NCBI GenBank assembly: GCA_934248075.1
Contig: CAKQKH010000007.1
Coordinates: forward strand, 1 to 55,047
DNA: 55,047 nt
Origin: an uncultured Alphaproteobacteria bacterium
GTDB taxonomy: Bacteria > Pseudomonadota > Alphaproteobacteria > RF32 > CAG-239
Direction of reading: 5' to 3'
Below the pieces are notes generated by a model. That model was given only the letters and a program-made list of their open reading frames with translations, was not told where the DNA came from and ran no database searches. Within the stretch, counting starts at the first letter, position 1. Every line of letters starts with the position of its first letter. A program made the translations under genes and the position numbers. Below are positions 27,710 through 35,207 of the stretch, in pieces.

Positions 27710-28186
27710 TTATTCTTTTTCTGAATAAGCCTTGGTAACTCTTGCCAACTGAGCAGCAGGAGCCTGCAACAAACCAATGATCTTGGCGCGCAGTTCGTCC
27801 AAAGACGGAATGGTAGCCAATTTGTTAATCTCGGCAACCGAGAGAACACCTGTTCCCATAGCGCCGCCCATAACAATCAATTTCTCATTGTTTTTAGCAA
27901 ACTCAACACAAGCTTTGCAGGCTGAAATCGGGTCATTTGCGAATGCAATCGCAGTCGGACCGGTAAACAAATCAGCCAATTCTTCAAACTTAGTGCCTTT
28001 AAGAGCAAGACGAGCAATCCGGTTTTTAGTAACTCTGAACCCAGCACCGGCTTTACGAATATTATTTCTCAACTCAGAAACTTCTCCAACAGTGAGACCT
28101 TTGTAGTGAGAAACTACAACGATTTCAGAGTTTGAGAACAGCTCGTTCAGCTCGCTGAGCAGTTGTGCTTTTTCTTCGCGGTTCAC
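27710..28186 (-). CDS. rplJ: 50S ribosomal protein L10
   Basis: 158-residue stalk base protein that binds 23S rRNA and carries the L7/L12 dimers. 'VVSHYKGLTVGEVSELRNNI', 'FRVTKNRIARLAL' and 'LFTGPTAIAFANDP' are typical. It starts with GTG at 28184-28186, preceded by GGAG. The long upstream leader fits the known autoregulation by the L10-L12 complex. Confidence 0.97.
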   Translation of the reverse strand: MNREEKAQLLSELNELFSNSEIVVVSHYKGLTVGEVSELRNNIRKAGAGFRVTKNRIARLALKGTKFEELADLFTGPTAIAFANDPISACKACVEFAKNNEKLIVMGGAMGTGVLSVAEINKLATIPSLDELRAKIIGLLQAPAAQLARVTKAYSEKE

Positions 28187-28432
28187 TTGTTATCTCCAAA
28201 TTTCACATACGCCAAAACTCGGCATATGTTTATACTTTAACATATCCGCCAAGACAAAACGCATAAAGGAGAAAAGCCTTTCTCCAGCGAGCCGCCCTGA
28301 CGGGACCTAAAATCTGCCCATGGAGAAAAAATTGATTTAAATAAAATCTCACTTACTCCGTCTATGCTGGATATTTAAGATCTTTCGATCACCGGCAGTC
28401 TTGGACAGGTCAGATGCATACGCATCCTTGTG
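28187..28432 (-). promoter_or_regulatory. L10-type leader of rplJL (autoregulatory 5' UTR)
   Basis: The ~245-nt untranslated region between a strong promoter and the rplJ GTG contains a conserved-looking core on the minus strand: 'gacctgtccaagactgccgg', then 'tgatcgaaagatcttaaa', followed by a stem near the start (ctccatggg...ggagaaaggcttttctcc). This matches my memory of the alphaproteobacterial ribosomal L10 leader, to which the L10-L12 complex binds to repress translation. A covariance-model search (L10_leader) would decide it. Confidence 0.7.
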
Positions 28433-28438
28433 AGAGTG

Positions 28439-28467
28439 TTAATAAACTCTTACATCTCAAAAGTCAA
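28439..28467 (-). promoter_or_regulatory. Sigma70 promoter of rplJL
   Basis: On the minus strand TTGACT (28467-28462), 17-bp spacer, TATTAA (28444-28439). It lies directly upstream of the L10 leader and downstream of the rplKA terminator. Confidence 0.75.
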
Positions 28468-28483
28468 GCATTTTTTACACAAA

Positions 28484-28513
28484 CAAAAAAAGAGAGGCCT
28501 TAGCCTCTCTCTT
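28484..28513 (-). terminator. Terminator of rplK-rplA
   Basis: AGAGAGGC/GCCTCTCT stem with a CTTA loop, followed on the minus strand by T7. It separates rplKA from rplJL, which has its own promoter. Confidence 0.85.
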
Positions 28514-28532
28514 CTTAAAGCATTCTCATGTT

Positions 28533-28625
28533 GAGATAAAGTGGTGTGCTACGAAGTAATTTTTGAGCGACGTGTACATAAAAGCCGTACACGAGCGAAA
28601 AAATTACAAGTATGACACCTCTTTA
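28533..28625. repeat. GTAC-hairpin repeat, full copy downstream of rplA
   Basis: The left arm 'gataaagtggtgtgctacga' and what follows pairs with the right arm (..tcgtaat../'aagtatgacacctctttagc') around 'acgtgtacataaaagccgta'. Arm sequences differ from those of every other copy, yet complementarity is kept. It lies 13 bp past the rplA stop. Confidence 0.75.
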
Positions 28626-28638
28626 GCGCAACTACCCA

Positions 28639-29322
28639 TTACAAGGCAGAGCTATCAACCTTAACGCCAACCCCCATAGTGCTGCTCAAAGAAACTTTCT
28701 TCATATAAGTTCCTTTAGCACCGGCCGGTTTAGCCTTGATAATGGCATCAATGAAGGTTTTAGCATTTTCAAAAATTTGCTCTTCACTGAAAGATGCCTT
28801 ACCGATACCGGCATGAACAATACCGTTTTTCTCAACACGATACTGAACTTCACCGGCTTTGGCTTTTTTAACAGCGCTGGCTACATCGGTGGTAACTGTA
28901 CCCAATTTCGGGTTCGGCATCAGGCCTTTAGGACCCAACACACGAGCAACGCGGCCAGCCATACCCATCATATCCGGAGTAGCGATACAACGATCAAAGT
29001 CAACCTTACCCGAGAGGATAGAGTCAACCAGATTCTCAGCGCCTACAATATCAGCACCGGCGGCTTTGGCCTCATCAGCTTTTTCACCCTGAGCAAACAC
29101 GGCAACCCGAACGGTCTTACCGGTGCCATGCGGCAAAGAGCATACACCGCGAACCATTTGGTCAGCGTATTTAGGATCAACACCGAGGTTGATTGCGATA
29201 TCAATGGTTTCGTCAAATTTTGCAGTAGCGTTAGATTTAACGATTTTAACAGCTTCATTCAGAGCATAAGCCTGATCTTTATTAACTGTTTTATAAGCGT
29301 TTACGATTCTTTTTCCAGACAT
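28639..29322 (-). CDS. rplA: 50S ribosomal protein L1
   Basis: 227-residue L1 of the mobile stalk. It begins 'MSGKRIVNAYKTVNKD', and the signature region 'GMAGRVARVLGPKGLMPNPK' is present with 'GKIGK'-like 'VHAGIGKASFSEEQ'. I choose the ATG at 29322: a TTG five codons earlier would overlap rplK. L1 is known to repress its own operon in many bacteria. It is coupled to rplK with a 4-bp gap. Confidence 0.97.
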   Translation of the reverse strand: MSGKRIVNAYKTVNKDQAYALNEAVKIVKSNATAKFDETIDIAINLGVDPKYADQMVRGVCSLPHGTGKTVRVAVFAQGEKADEAKAAGADIVGAENLVDSILSGKVDFDRCIATPDMMGMAGRVARVLGPKGLMPNPKLGTVTTDVASAVKKAKAGEVQYRVEKNGIVHAGIGKASFSEEQIFENAKTFIDAIIKAKPAGAKGTYMKKVSLSSTMGVGVKVDSSAL

Positions 29323-29326
29323 AACA

Positions 29327-29764
29327 CTACTCCACAACCTTAATACCCATAGAAACAGCCTGACCCTTAACCATATTCATAGCTGACTCAACGGTTGAGC
29401 AGTTAAGATCCGGCATTTTGGTCTCAGCGATTTCCTTAACCTGAGCAATAGTTACCTGACCGGCAACGGATTTGCCCGGCTCTTTAGAAGCGGACTTAAC
29501 GTTGGCTGCTTTTTTCAAATAATAAGCAACCGGCGGCAATTTGGTAACAAAAGTGAAAGATTTGTCTTCAAAAGCGGTAATCACAACCGGAACCGGAATA
29601 CCAGGCTCCAACTTTTGAGTTGCGGCATTAAACGCTTTGCAAAATTCCATAATATTCAAGCCTTTTTGACCCAGAGCCGGACCAACCGGAGGAGAAGGAT
29701 TAGCTTTTCCAGCGGGGATTTGAAGCTTGATTAATCCTAAAATTTTCTTTTTAGATTTAGCCAT
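29327..29764 (-). CDS. rplK: 50S ribosomal protein L11
   Basis: 145-residue L11 of the GTPase-associated centre. 'LIKLQIPAGKANPSPPVGPA', 'GQKGLNIMEFCKAFNA' and 'GQVTIAQVKEIAETK' are diagnostic. The ATG at 29764 ('MAKSKKKILG') has AAGGG upstream and gives the usual length; upstream in-frame starts would add about 24 unrelated residues. Confidence 0.98.
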   Translation of the reverse strand: MAKSKKKILGLIKLQIPAGKANPSPPVGPALGQKGLNIMEFCKAFNAATQKLEPGIPVPVVITAFEDKSFTFVTKLPPVAYYLKKAANVKSASKEPGKSVAGQVTIAQVKEIAETKMPDLNCSTVESAMNMVKGQAVSMGIKVVE

Positions 29765-30045
29765 TTTCATACCCTTTGTTAGGATCGTGGTTAAGGACCA
29801 TGGCTGGCCTCCCACGAATTTATTAACACAAAACACCAGAGCAATCTCATTCTGCCCAAGTGTGGCCTCTGTATATCACAATCAATTCATTTTGCAAGCA
29901 TTTTTTCATATTTCGCAAAATATTTTAGTTCTTTTGTCCAAAACCATTGCAATTTAGATTTTATTAATTATAATTATATCATCAGTTTATTATTCTGGAT
30001 ATTATCATCTGGAGTTTTCTCAGAAAAATAAAAAAACCACATAAT

Positions 30046-30552
30046 ATGAAAAAATACAAGTCAAACGGATTCGTCGTTGGTTCTGATGAGCTTACTTACG
30101 ACGCCCAAGTTAAATCCGTAAAGAACGATCGCGTATCGTTTGTAGTCAAAAATTTTGCAGGAGAAAATCTCCTCGGCACCTACTATTTGCCGCCTAAAGC
30201 CAGAATTAACCCCCACGTCGTTTTTAAGGCTGGAGCCTTTTGGCAAGTAAAAATAGTAAAAATAACGAAGCGCACTCGCGTCAAGAGCCAGACCATTTAC
30301 ACCGAACTCAATATCGAAGTCGAACCGCAAGATATGCCGTCTGACCTCTATATTGAACAGAATCCGATTGGTTCTGTGGTTTCCGGCAAAGTGGTTGAAA
30401 TTCTTGCCTCCAAGAACAAAATGCGACTTGAACTTGGCAAAAATGTTTTTTGCTGTATTGGCCGCGATTACCACATCGCCGCCGGTGCAACCATAAAGGT
30501 GAAAATCACCGGCTACAACAGCAAAAACAAGGCAATCTATGCTTCGACTTAA
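30046..30552 (+). CDS. OB/S1-like small protein, unknown function
   Basis: 168 residues that appear to hold two beta-barrel halves. The C-terminal ~60 residues ('GSVVSGKVVEILASKNKMRL' ... 'GATIKVKITGYNSKNKAIYA') follow the S1/OB pattern of alternating strands with 'G.VVSGKV' and 'GA.IKVKI'. The N-terminal half has a weaker similar rhythm ('VKSVKNDRVSFVV'). This suggests nucleic-acid binding but the family is not identified. It is a single gene with its own terminator (30557), placed on the strand opposite to the ribosomal genes within the rplK-nusG gap. Confidence 0.65.
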   Translation: MKKYKSNGFVVGSDELTYDAQVKSVKNDRVSFVVKNFAGENLLGTYYLPPKARINPHVVFKAGAFWQVKIVKITKRTRVKSQTIYTELNIEVEPQDMPSDLYIEQNPIGSVVSGKVVEILASKNKMRLELGKNVFCCIGRDYHIAAGATIKVKITGYNSKNKAIYAST

Positions 30553-30556
30553 CTTC

Positions 30557-30594
30557 AACATCCCCTGCCGGCTCCAACCGCAGGGGATGTTTTA
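30557..30594 (+). terminator. Terminator after the OB/S1-like gene
   Basis: AACATCCCCTGC/GCAGGGGATGTT stem followed by TTAG; strong hairpin, short T tail. Confidence 0.8.
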
Positions 30595-30681
30595 GCCATT
30601 CCTTACAATTGTATTTATAAAAAATTAAAACTTCTGTTTTATCTTAATAACTAATAGCGGCAAACTTTATGGAGAGCGGCA

Positions 30682-31971
30682 ATGAAATACATCGGAATCA
30701 TGACCGGTAACTCACTTGACGCGGTAGATGCGGTTCTTTGCGAATTTAGCATTCAAAATATTAATGACATTTGCGGGCATAGCCTGCCAATTCCTTCAAT
30801 GATGGCTGACGATTTTCGCCGCCTAAAAGCTGAGTTAGTGACCAATGGCGGCAATATTCGTCAAATTTATGACCATTCACCTCAGCAATTTCACAAACTG
30901 CACAACAGCTATGTAGAACTGGTTGCCCGCACGGTACAGGAACTTTTACAAAAAGCCAAAATTAAACCTTCTGAAATCGCCGCAGTTGGCTTTCACGGAC
31001 AGACTTGCTATCACCGACCGCCATCAATCTGTGCCAAAGGCGAAAAGCCCCGTTCCATTCAAATCGGTAGCGGGCAAATGCTGGCAGACATCTTAAATAT
31101 TCCGGTAGTTTTTGACTTTCGCTCCGCAGATATCAAAAATGGCGGAGAAGGAGCGCCATTGGCGCCGATTCACAATTTGCATCTGGCTGAAAGCCTCAAA
31201 CAAACCGATGTTTTTCCCATTGCCTTTTGCAACGGTGGCAATACCGGCAACATCTCCATAATTTCGCAAGATATAAATGACAAAACCACCCATTGCATCG
31301 GCTGGGATACCGGCCCATTTAACCATTTTGTTGATTATCTGGCGCGTACCGAACAAAATCTGCCCTGCGATTTAGACGGACAGATTGGCCGCTGCGGTAT
31401 CATCAATTATGACTTGTTAGAGGCTCTATTTAATTCTTCCGTCACCACCGCTTCGGGCGATAATTTTTTGTTTATGCCGCCGCCCAAATCCTCTGATCCC
31501 GCATGGTACAAGCTCATTCCTGAATTAACAGATCCCAATATTCCTCTGGCCGACCGAATACGCACTGCCGAATTCTTCAGCACCTACATTATGGTGTACA
31601 GTTTGCGCCATATTCCGTTCAATTTATATCATCCGCAATATTTTTTATTATTCGGCGGCGGCTGGAACAATCCGCTTATTTGCCAAGACTTTACTAATCT
31701 GCTTTTAGGCAACGCTCGCGTTCTCTACCAGCACAAAAATATCTTTCAGGCGCTGACAGAACCTCAGATTACCATCGCCGCAGCAGATCAATACGGAATT
31801 TCCGGCAAATACATGGAAGCTCGTATTTTTGCCGATATGGCCAAAAGTTTCTTAAATGCCGAACCTTTCACCATTCCCTCCACCACCGGCTGCAAAAGCC
31901 CGACTGTTTGCGGAGTTCTGGCTCAACCTCAGGGCAACAACCAACAACTTTGGTCTATGGCGGCAGAATAA
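30682..31971 (+). CDS. anmK: Anhydro-N-acetylmuramic acid kinase
   Basis: Phosphorylates 1,6-anhydro-MurNAc with ring opening to MurNAc-6-phosphate, a cytoplasmic step of peptidoglycan recycling. Family motifs: 'GIMTGNSLDAVDAVL' (usually MSGTSxDG), 'VGFHGQTCYH', 'VVFDFRSADIKNGGEGAPLA' (usually DFRxxDxxxGGxGAPL), 'FCNGGNTGNIS' and 'GWDTGPFNHFVD'. At 429 residues it is about 60 longer than E. coli AnmK (369), with the extra length in the middle (about 265-300) and at the C-terminus. The substitutions in the first motif (T to N, G to A) are worth noting but the catalytic Asp region is kept. GGAG precedes the ATG. An S66 LD-carboxypeptidase of the same pathway is encoded at 53168. Confidence 0.9.
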   Translation: MKYIGIMTGNSLDAVDAVLCEFSIQNINDICGHSLPIPSMMADDFRRLKAELVTNGGNIRQIYDHSPQQFHKLHNSYVELVARTVQELLQKAKIKPSEIAAVGFHGQTCYHRPPSICAKGEKPRSIQIGSGQMLADILNIPVVFDFRSADIKNGGEGAPLAPIHNLHLAESLKQTDVFPIAFCNGGNTGNISIISQDINDKTTHCIGWDTGPFNHFVDYLARTEQNLPCDLDGQIGRCGIINYDLLEALFNSSVTTASGDNFLFMPPPKSSDPAWYKLIPELTDPNIPLADRIRTAEFFSTYIMVYSLRHIPFNLYHPQYFLLFGGGWNNPLICQDFTNLLLGNARVLYQHKNIFQALTEPQITIAAADQYGISGKYMEARIFADMAKSFLNAEPFTIPSTTGCKSPTVCGVLAQPQGNNQQLWSMAAE

Positions 31972-31972
31972 T

Positions 31973-32000
31973 AAAAAACCTCGCATCAGCGAGGCTTTTT
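31973..32000. terminator. Bidirectional terminator between anmK and mscL
   Basis: AAAACCTCGC/GCGAGGCTTTTT stem with an ATCA loop, between convergent genes. Confidence 0.88.
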
Positions 32001-32002
32001 AT

Positions 32003-32503
32003 TTATTTCTTTTTACTTGCCTTAGATTTTTCAACTGGCAACTCAGAAGTACAATGCGGACAGCGAGTTGCGTTAATATCTATATCCGAACAACAATACG
32101 GACAAACTTTGGTTGTAACTTTTTCTTCTTTTTTCTCTTTGGCGTCAATCTTAGCTTGCAACTCATTCAGAGCCTTAATCAAAATAAACACCGCAAAAGC
32201 CACAATCAAAAAGCTGATAATCGCATTGGCAAACAGCCCAAGGTTCATAGTCACTGCGCCAGCTGCCTGAGCCGCACTCAACGACGCATACGGAGCCGGA
32301 GTAACGCCGTCTTTCAGCACCACAAACAAGTTGGTAAAGTCAACCTTTCCCAAAAGCAAGCCAATCGGCGGCATAATAACATCTTTAACCAAAGAATCCA
32401 CGATTTTGCCAAACGCGGCACCAATGATAATACCGACAGCCATGTCGATAACATTTCCGCGCATTGCAAACTTCTTAAATTCATTTAGCAAGTTTTTGAA
32501 CAT
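32003..32503 (-). CDS. mscL: Large-conductance mechanosensitive channel with zinc ribbon
   Basis: 166 residues. The channel part is canonical: amphipathic start 'MFKNLLNEFKKFAMRGNVID', TM1 'MAVGIIIGAAFGKIVDSLV', 'DVIMPPIGLLLG', a periplasmic loop, TM2 near 90-112 ('AIISFLIVAFAVFILIKAL') and a cytoplasmic helix. It opens under membrane tension to release solutes. The last ~35 residues add a four-cysteine zinc ribbon (CPYC at about 133, CPHC at about 150) and a Lys-rich tail, which E. coli MscL lacks but some relatives have. It is 17 bp downstream of nusG, so it may ride on the secE-nusG transcript. Confidence 0.95.
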   Translation of the reverse strand: MFKNLLNEFKKFAMRGNVIDMAVGIIIGAAFGKIVDSLVKDVIMPPIGLLLGKVDFTNLFVVLKDGVTPAPYASLSAAQAAGAVTMNLGLFANAIISFLIVAFAVFILIKALNELQAKIDAKEKKEEKVTTKVCPYCCSDIDINATRCPHCTSELPVEKSKASKKK

Positions 32504-32520
32504 TTTTGTTTCCTCAGCGG

Positions 32521-33051
32521 TTATACTTTCTCGACCTGATTATATTCCAGCTCAACCGGAGTAGCACGGCCAAAGATAGATACCGAAACTTTAACACGAG
32601 CTTTTTCGGTGTCAACTTCTTCAACCAAACCAACAAATGAGGCAAACGGACCATCGCAAACTCTAACCTGTTCGCCAACCTCAAAGTTAACCACGGTCTG
32701 CGGACGCTCGATACCCTCCTGCATCTGGGTCATAATCCGTTGAGCCTCAGCCTCGGTAATCGGATACGGCTTATTACGCGCTCCCAAAAAGTTACTGACA
32801 TTCGGATTATTTTTAATCAAATGCCATGCGTCATCAGTCATAATCATCTTAACCAGAATATATCCTGGAAAGAACTTGCGCTCAGATGTAACTTTAGCGC
32901 CCTTTTTGACTTCGACCACTTCTTCAGTCGGAATCATCACATCAAAAATCTTGTCATCCATTTTTTTGATGACAGCTTGTTCTTTAATCGATTCGGCAAC
33001 TTTTTTTTCGCAGCCGGAATGAACATTTACCACATACCAACGAGGATCCAT
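32521..33051 (-). CDS. nusG: Transcription termination/antitermination factor NusG
   Basis: Binds RNA polymerase and links it to Rho or the ribosome. NGN domain: 'RWYVVNVHSGCEKKVAESI', 'RKFFPGYILVKMIMTDDAWH', 'FLGARNKPYPI'. KOW domain: 'VGEQVRVCDGPFASFVGLVE'. The ATG at 33051 has GGAG about 9 nt upstream; a TTG at 33066 would overlap secE. It follows secE as usual, but rplK is 2.7 kb further on instead of adjacent. Confidence 0.97.
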   Translation of the reverse strand: MDPRWYVVNVHSGCEKKVAESIKEQAVIKKMDDKIFDVMIPTEEVVEVKKGAKVTSERKFFPGYILVKMIMTDDAWHLIKNNPNVSNFLGARNKPYPITEAEAQRIMTQMQEGIERPQTVVNFEVGEQVRVCDGPFASFVGLVEEVDTEKARVKVSVSIFGRATPVELEYNQVEKV

Positions 33052-33055
33052 AAGA

Positions 33056-33253
33056 TTATTCTCCAAGACCTAAAACTAATTGCATTGCCCAACCAAGCAC
33101 TTGATCAACAAAGAAGAAAAACGTTGCCGCAATCGCCACAATCACGATAACCATCAAAGACGTCTGCATAACTTCTTTTCTGGTTGGCCATGTAACTTTC
33201 TTAACTTCCTGCTTAACCTGCCGGAAAAATTGTATCGGACTAATTTTTGCCAT
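33056..33253 (-). CDS. secE: Preprotein translocase subunit SecE
   Basis: 65-residue single-span form of SecE: 'FFRQVKQEVKKVTWPTRKEV' (the conserved amphipathic helix with WPT) then one membrane helix 'SLMVIVIVAIAATFFFFVDQ'. It clamps SecY in the inner-membrane translocon. It is the first gene of secE-nusG. Confidence 0.97.
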   Translation of the reverse strand: MAKISPIQFFRQVKQEVKKVTWPTRKEVMQTSLMVIVIVAIAATFFFFVDQVLGWAMQLVLGLGE

Positions 33254-33375
33254 GGACTTTTATCCCAACAAATGATTAAAACGTCTCACAACTCTTGGTG
33301 AGAAAATTGAGAATATATTTTGCAATACGCGAACAACCCCGCCAATATTGCCATATATCCGGTTCATTGTCGCAA

Positions 33376-33404
33376 ACAATAGTCAATTATTTATGAGATG
33401 TCAA
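33376..33404 (-). promoter_or_regulatory. Sigma70 promoter of secE-nusG
   Basis: On the minus strand TTGACA (33404-33399), 17-bp spacer, TATTGT (33381-33376); start point about 115 nt before the secE ATG. The -35 and spacer lie inside a 27-bp sequence repeated at 35175-35201. Confidence 0.7.
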
Positions 33405-33407
33405 TAA
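33381..33407. repeat. 27-bp direct repeat, secE-proximal copy
   Basis: The 27 bp starting 'agtcaattatttatgagatg' are identical to 35175-35201. The sequence contains the -35 box and spacer of the secE promoter. The two copies bracket a 1.8-kb insert with genes 33526-34944 and the 104-bp repeat. Confidence 0.85.
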
Positions 33408-33525
33408 ATATATTCCTCGCTCACGCAACAAACCGACATACTCGTCAAAGTTTTATCGTTTACTTAATTTGTAAAATATGCTACACTGCGCTATATTCAT
33501 TCACCACAACTTTGAAGCAAATAAA

Positions 33526-34059
33526 ATGATAAAGCTTTACCACTATATAACCAAAGGAAATCTTGCGCTATCTCAAGGCATCTTATCATTTGCCCAAAAC
33601 CCTGACGCAGATTTAAGCTATTACCGCAAACGTTCTGGAGGTGAAACTTCTCACGCCGGCATTGTCAAATGGATGGAAAATTGTTTTAATGGGCGTAGCC
33701 GAGGCATCCGTTGCTTTTCAGAACCAATAAAATGGACAAATAACAGCATCAATATGTTTAAACCTTTCATTGAAAATGCCGACTTATTTTCAATAGATTT
33801 AGATACCCTACAGCAAGATGGATACATTGAAAATATATATGTTTCTCCGGCAATCAAACCGAATTTAGACAAGGATCTTCCTAAAAATGTGGATGAACAA
33901 CTAATAAAACTAAACTCAATCAATGATATTAGCACGGCTCCAATAGATTGGTCTGTATGCGACGAAAAACTGGGGCTGCGTTTTTCTGTTGTGCCATATT
34001 ATCTACTTATAATCAAAGGCGGCGTGATTCCGCCTCAATATATTACACTGGAATCTTAA
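33526..34059 (+). CDS. Unknown protein, ADP-ribosyltransferase-like opening
   Basis: 177 residues from the ATG at 33526 (an upstream GTG/ATG frame from 33478 adds 16 unlikely residues). 'MIKLYHYITKGNLALSQGIL' resembles the first strand-helix of DarT/RNA 2'-phosphotransferase-type proteins that bind NAD, and 'FSVVPYYLLIIKGGVIPPQY' forms a plausible C-terminal strand pair. No catalytic triad could be assigned, so the enzymatic idea is weak. It lies on the opposite strand to secE, in a small foreign-looking insert flanked by a 27-bp direct repeat, and is AT-richer than the core genes. No family recognised with confidence. Confidence 0.6.
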   Translation: MIKLYHYITKGNLALSQGILSFAQNPDADLSYYRKRSGGETSHAGIVKWMENCFNGRSRGIRCFSEPIKWTNNSINMFKPFIENADLFSIDLDTLQQDGYIENIYVSPAIKPNLDKDLPKNVDEQLIKLNSINDISTAPIDWSVCDEKLGLRFSVVPYYLLIIKGGVIPPQYITLES

Positions 34060-34153
34060 TATTCATCAACTTTCCATAACAACAACAAAATTGCCGCCCT
34101 TACGAGCGGCCTTTTTTATTGGCAGATGTTGCGAGACAATCCACAAACTTTTA

Positions 34154-34756
34154 TTATTTAACCGCAACCCCTTTTGATGCAACACTATAAGCACCCATAA
34201 ATTTAACTAAACGAGCTTGCTTTAGCTTTTTGGGGCCTATCTGATTTTCTTTGGTTCCACAATAACTTCGATACAAAAATTTTTTTCCGTCTTCATGTTC
34301 ACAAACAAAGCCTACTCCATTCTTTTGTTTTTTATCCTGACAATTGGCATTATGATTCACCGCATCAACAAAATCAGAAAAAATAGTTTTATCCATATTT
34401 GTTGACATAATCCGAGGAGCATTGCCTTTTATTGGGTTTGCCGGATCATAAACAAACATCTGCCCCTTATCTTCAAATACAACATAGGCATGTTGCCCTT
34501 GCGCCCCATCTTTTATATTAACATAGCTATTTACCAAATACGATTTAATGCCACATTGCTGACAAAAATACTGAGCCATCGCAGCTCTTTCTGCACACAT
34601 ACAAAATTTATTATCAACCATATAAGAAAATGGCTCTCCGTCAAAAAGACAAGCAGTTCTTTCATCTAAATTTTTAGATTCACACAGTGGCATGCAGTCT
34701 TCCATAAAATGTTGCATAATTTCGAATTTTTCAGACAAACATGATACGTCATTCAA
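34154..34756 (-). CDS. Transglutaminase-like cysteine protein (main part)
   Basis: 200 residues from a TTG. A likely catalytic triad is ordered as in transglutaminase/papain-like folds: Cys in 'FCMCAERAAMAQYFCQQCG' (helix start), His in 'GAQGQHAYVVFEDKG' and Asp in 'FVYDPANPIKG'. Such folds hydrolyse or cross-link amide bonds, and are used both in housekeeping proteases and in secreted effectors. No signal peptide is seen in this frame. The frame stays open upstream of the TTG ('WDKAKEKLNDVS'), directly next to the end of the 63-codon frame at 34753-34944, so both probably come from one gene broken by a 1-nt deletion in a T run near 34790. Confidence 0.6.
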   Translation of the reverse strand: MNDVSCLSEKFEIMQHFMEDCMPLCESKNLDERTACLFDGEPFSYMVDNKFCMCAERAAMAQYFCQQCGIKSYLVNSYVNIKDGAQGQHAYVVFEDKGQMFVYDPANPIKGNAPRIMSTNMDKTIFSDFVDAVNHNANCQDKKQKNGVGFVCEHEDGKKFLYRSYCGTKENQIGPKKLKQARLVKFMGAYSVASKGVAVK

Positions 34757-34944
34757 CTTTTCCTTAGCTTTATCCCAAACGAAGCATTATTGCGACAACA
34801 CTCATCAATATCAAAACACATATGACACACGCTAGACTCAGCGCCACCTAACAATACTGGCACATTTCCCGACTTAATATTATCAGCAATAACAAAATCT
34901 ACATTATTATTAGCAACTATATTACAATCATATCCTGCGGTCAT
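34753..34944 (-). CDS. N-terminal fragment of the broken transglutaminase-like gene
   Basis: 63 codons starting with ATG at 34944 behind an A/G-rich site. It contains 'VCHMCFDIDECCRNNASF', Cys-rich like its downstream partner. It ends by overlapping the next frame by 4 nt. One added base in the 'ttt' near 34790 would join it to the main part through the helical 'SFWDKAKEKL' sequence. It could also be a real small coupled gene, but the fit argues for a frameshift or a sequencing error. Confidence 0.5.
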   Translation of the reverse strand: MTAGYDCNIVANNNVDFVIADNIKSGNVPVLLGGAESSVCHMCFDIDECCRNNASFGIKLRKS

Positions 34945-35020
34945 TTTTTACCCCTTCATACAAGGAAAATATATCATAAAAAACATACAAAGACAAGAAA
35001 TACATACATTACTTTTCGCT

Positions 35021-35124
35021 TGCGCTTGAGTTGCACTGCGCTCACGCTTTTAGCAAAGCGCCGGCGTACTCCCGTCCGCCTTTCGCTTGTAGTCAAACTC
35101 ACTTCCTCGTGAGTTCGAACCTAA
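35021..35124. repeat. 104-bp dispersed repeat, copy 1
   Basis: Differs from 37822-37925 by a single base (cgtactcccg versus cgtacttccg). It contains an internal hairpin (AACTCAC/GTGAGTT with TTCCTC loop) and ends in 'gtgagttcgaac', reminiscent of a tRNA T arm. The stem bases of a T arm do not pair, so it is not a tRNA. Confidence 0.85.
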
Positions 35125-35174
35125 TTTCACCTATTGCCAATATGCTATATACAAGGCTTATTATCACATAACAC

Positions 35175-35201
35175 AGTCAATTATTTATGAGATGTCAATA
35201 A
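35175..35201. repeat. 27-bp direct repeat, distal copy
   Basis: Identical to 33381-33407, but the base context that forms the -10 box there (TATTGT) is TGTGTT here, so this copy is probably not an active secE-type promoter. Confidence 0.85.
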
Positions 35202-35207
35202 TTATAT

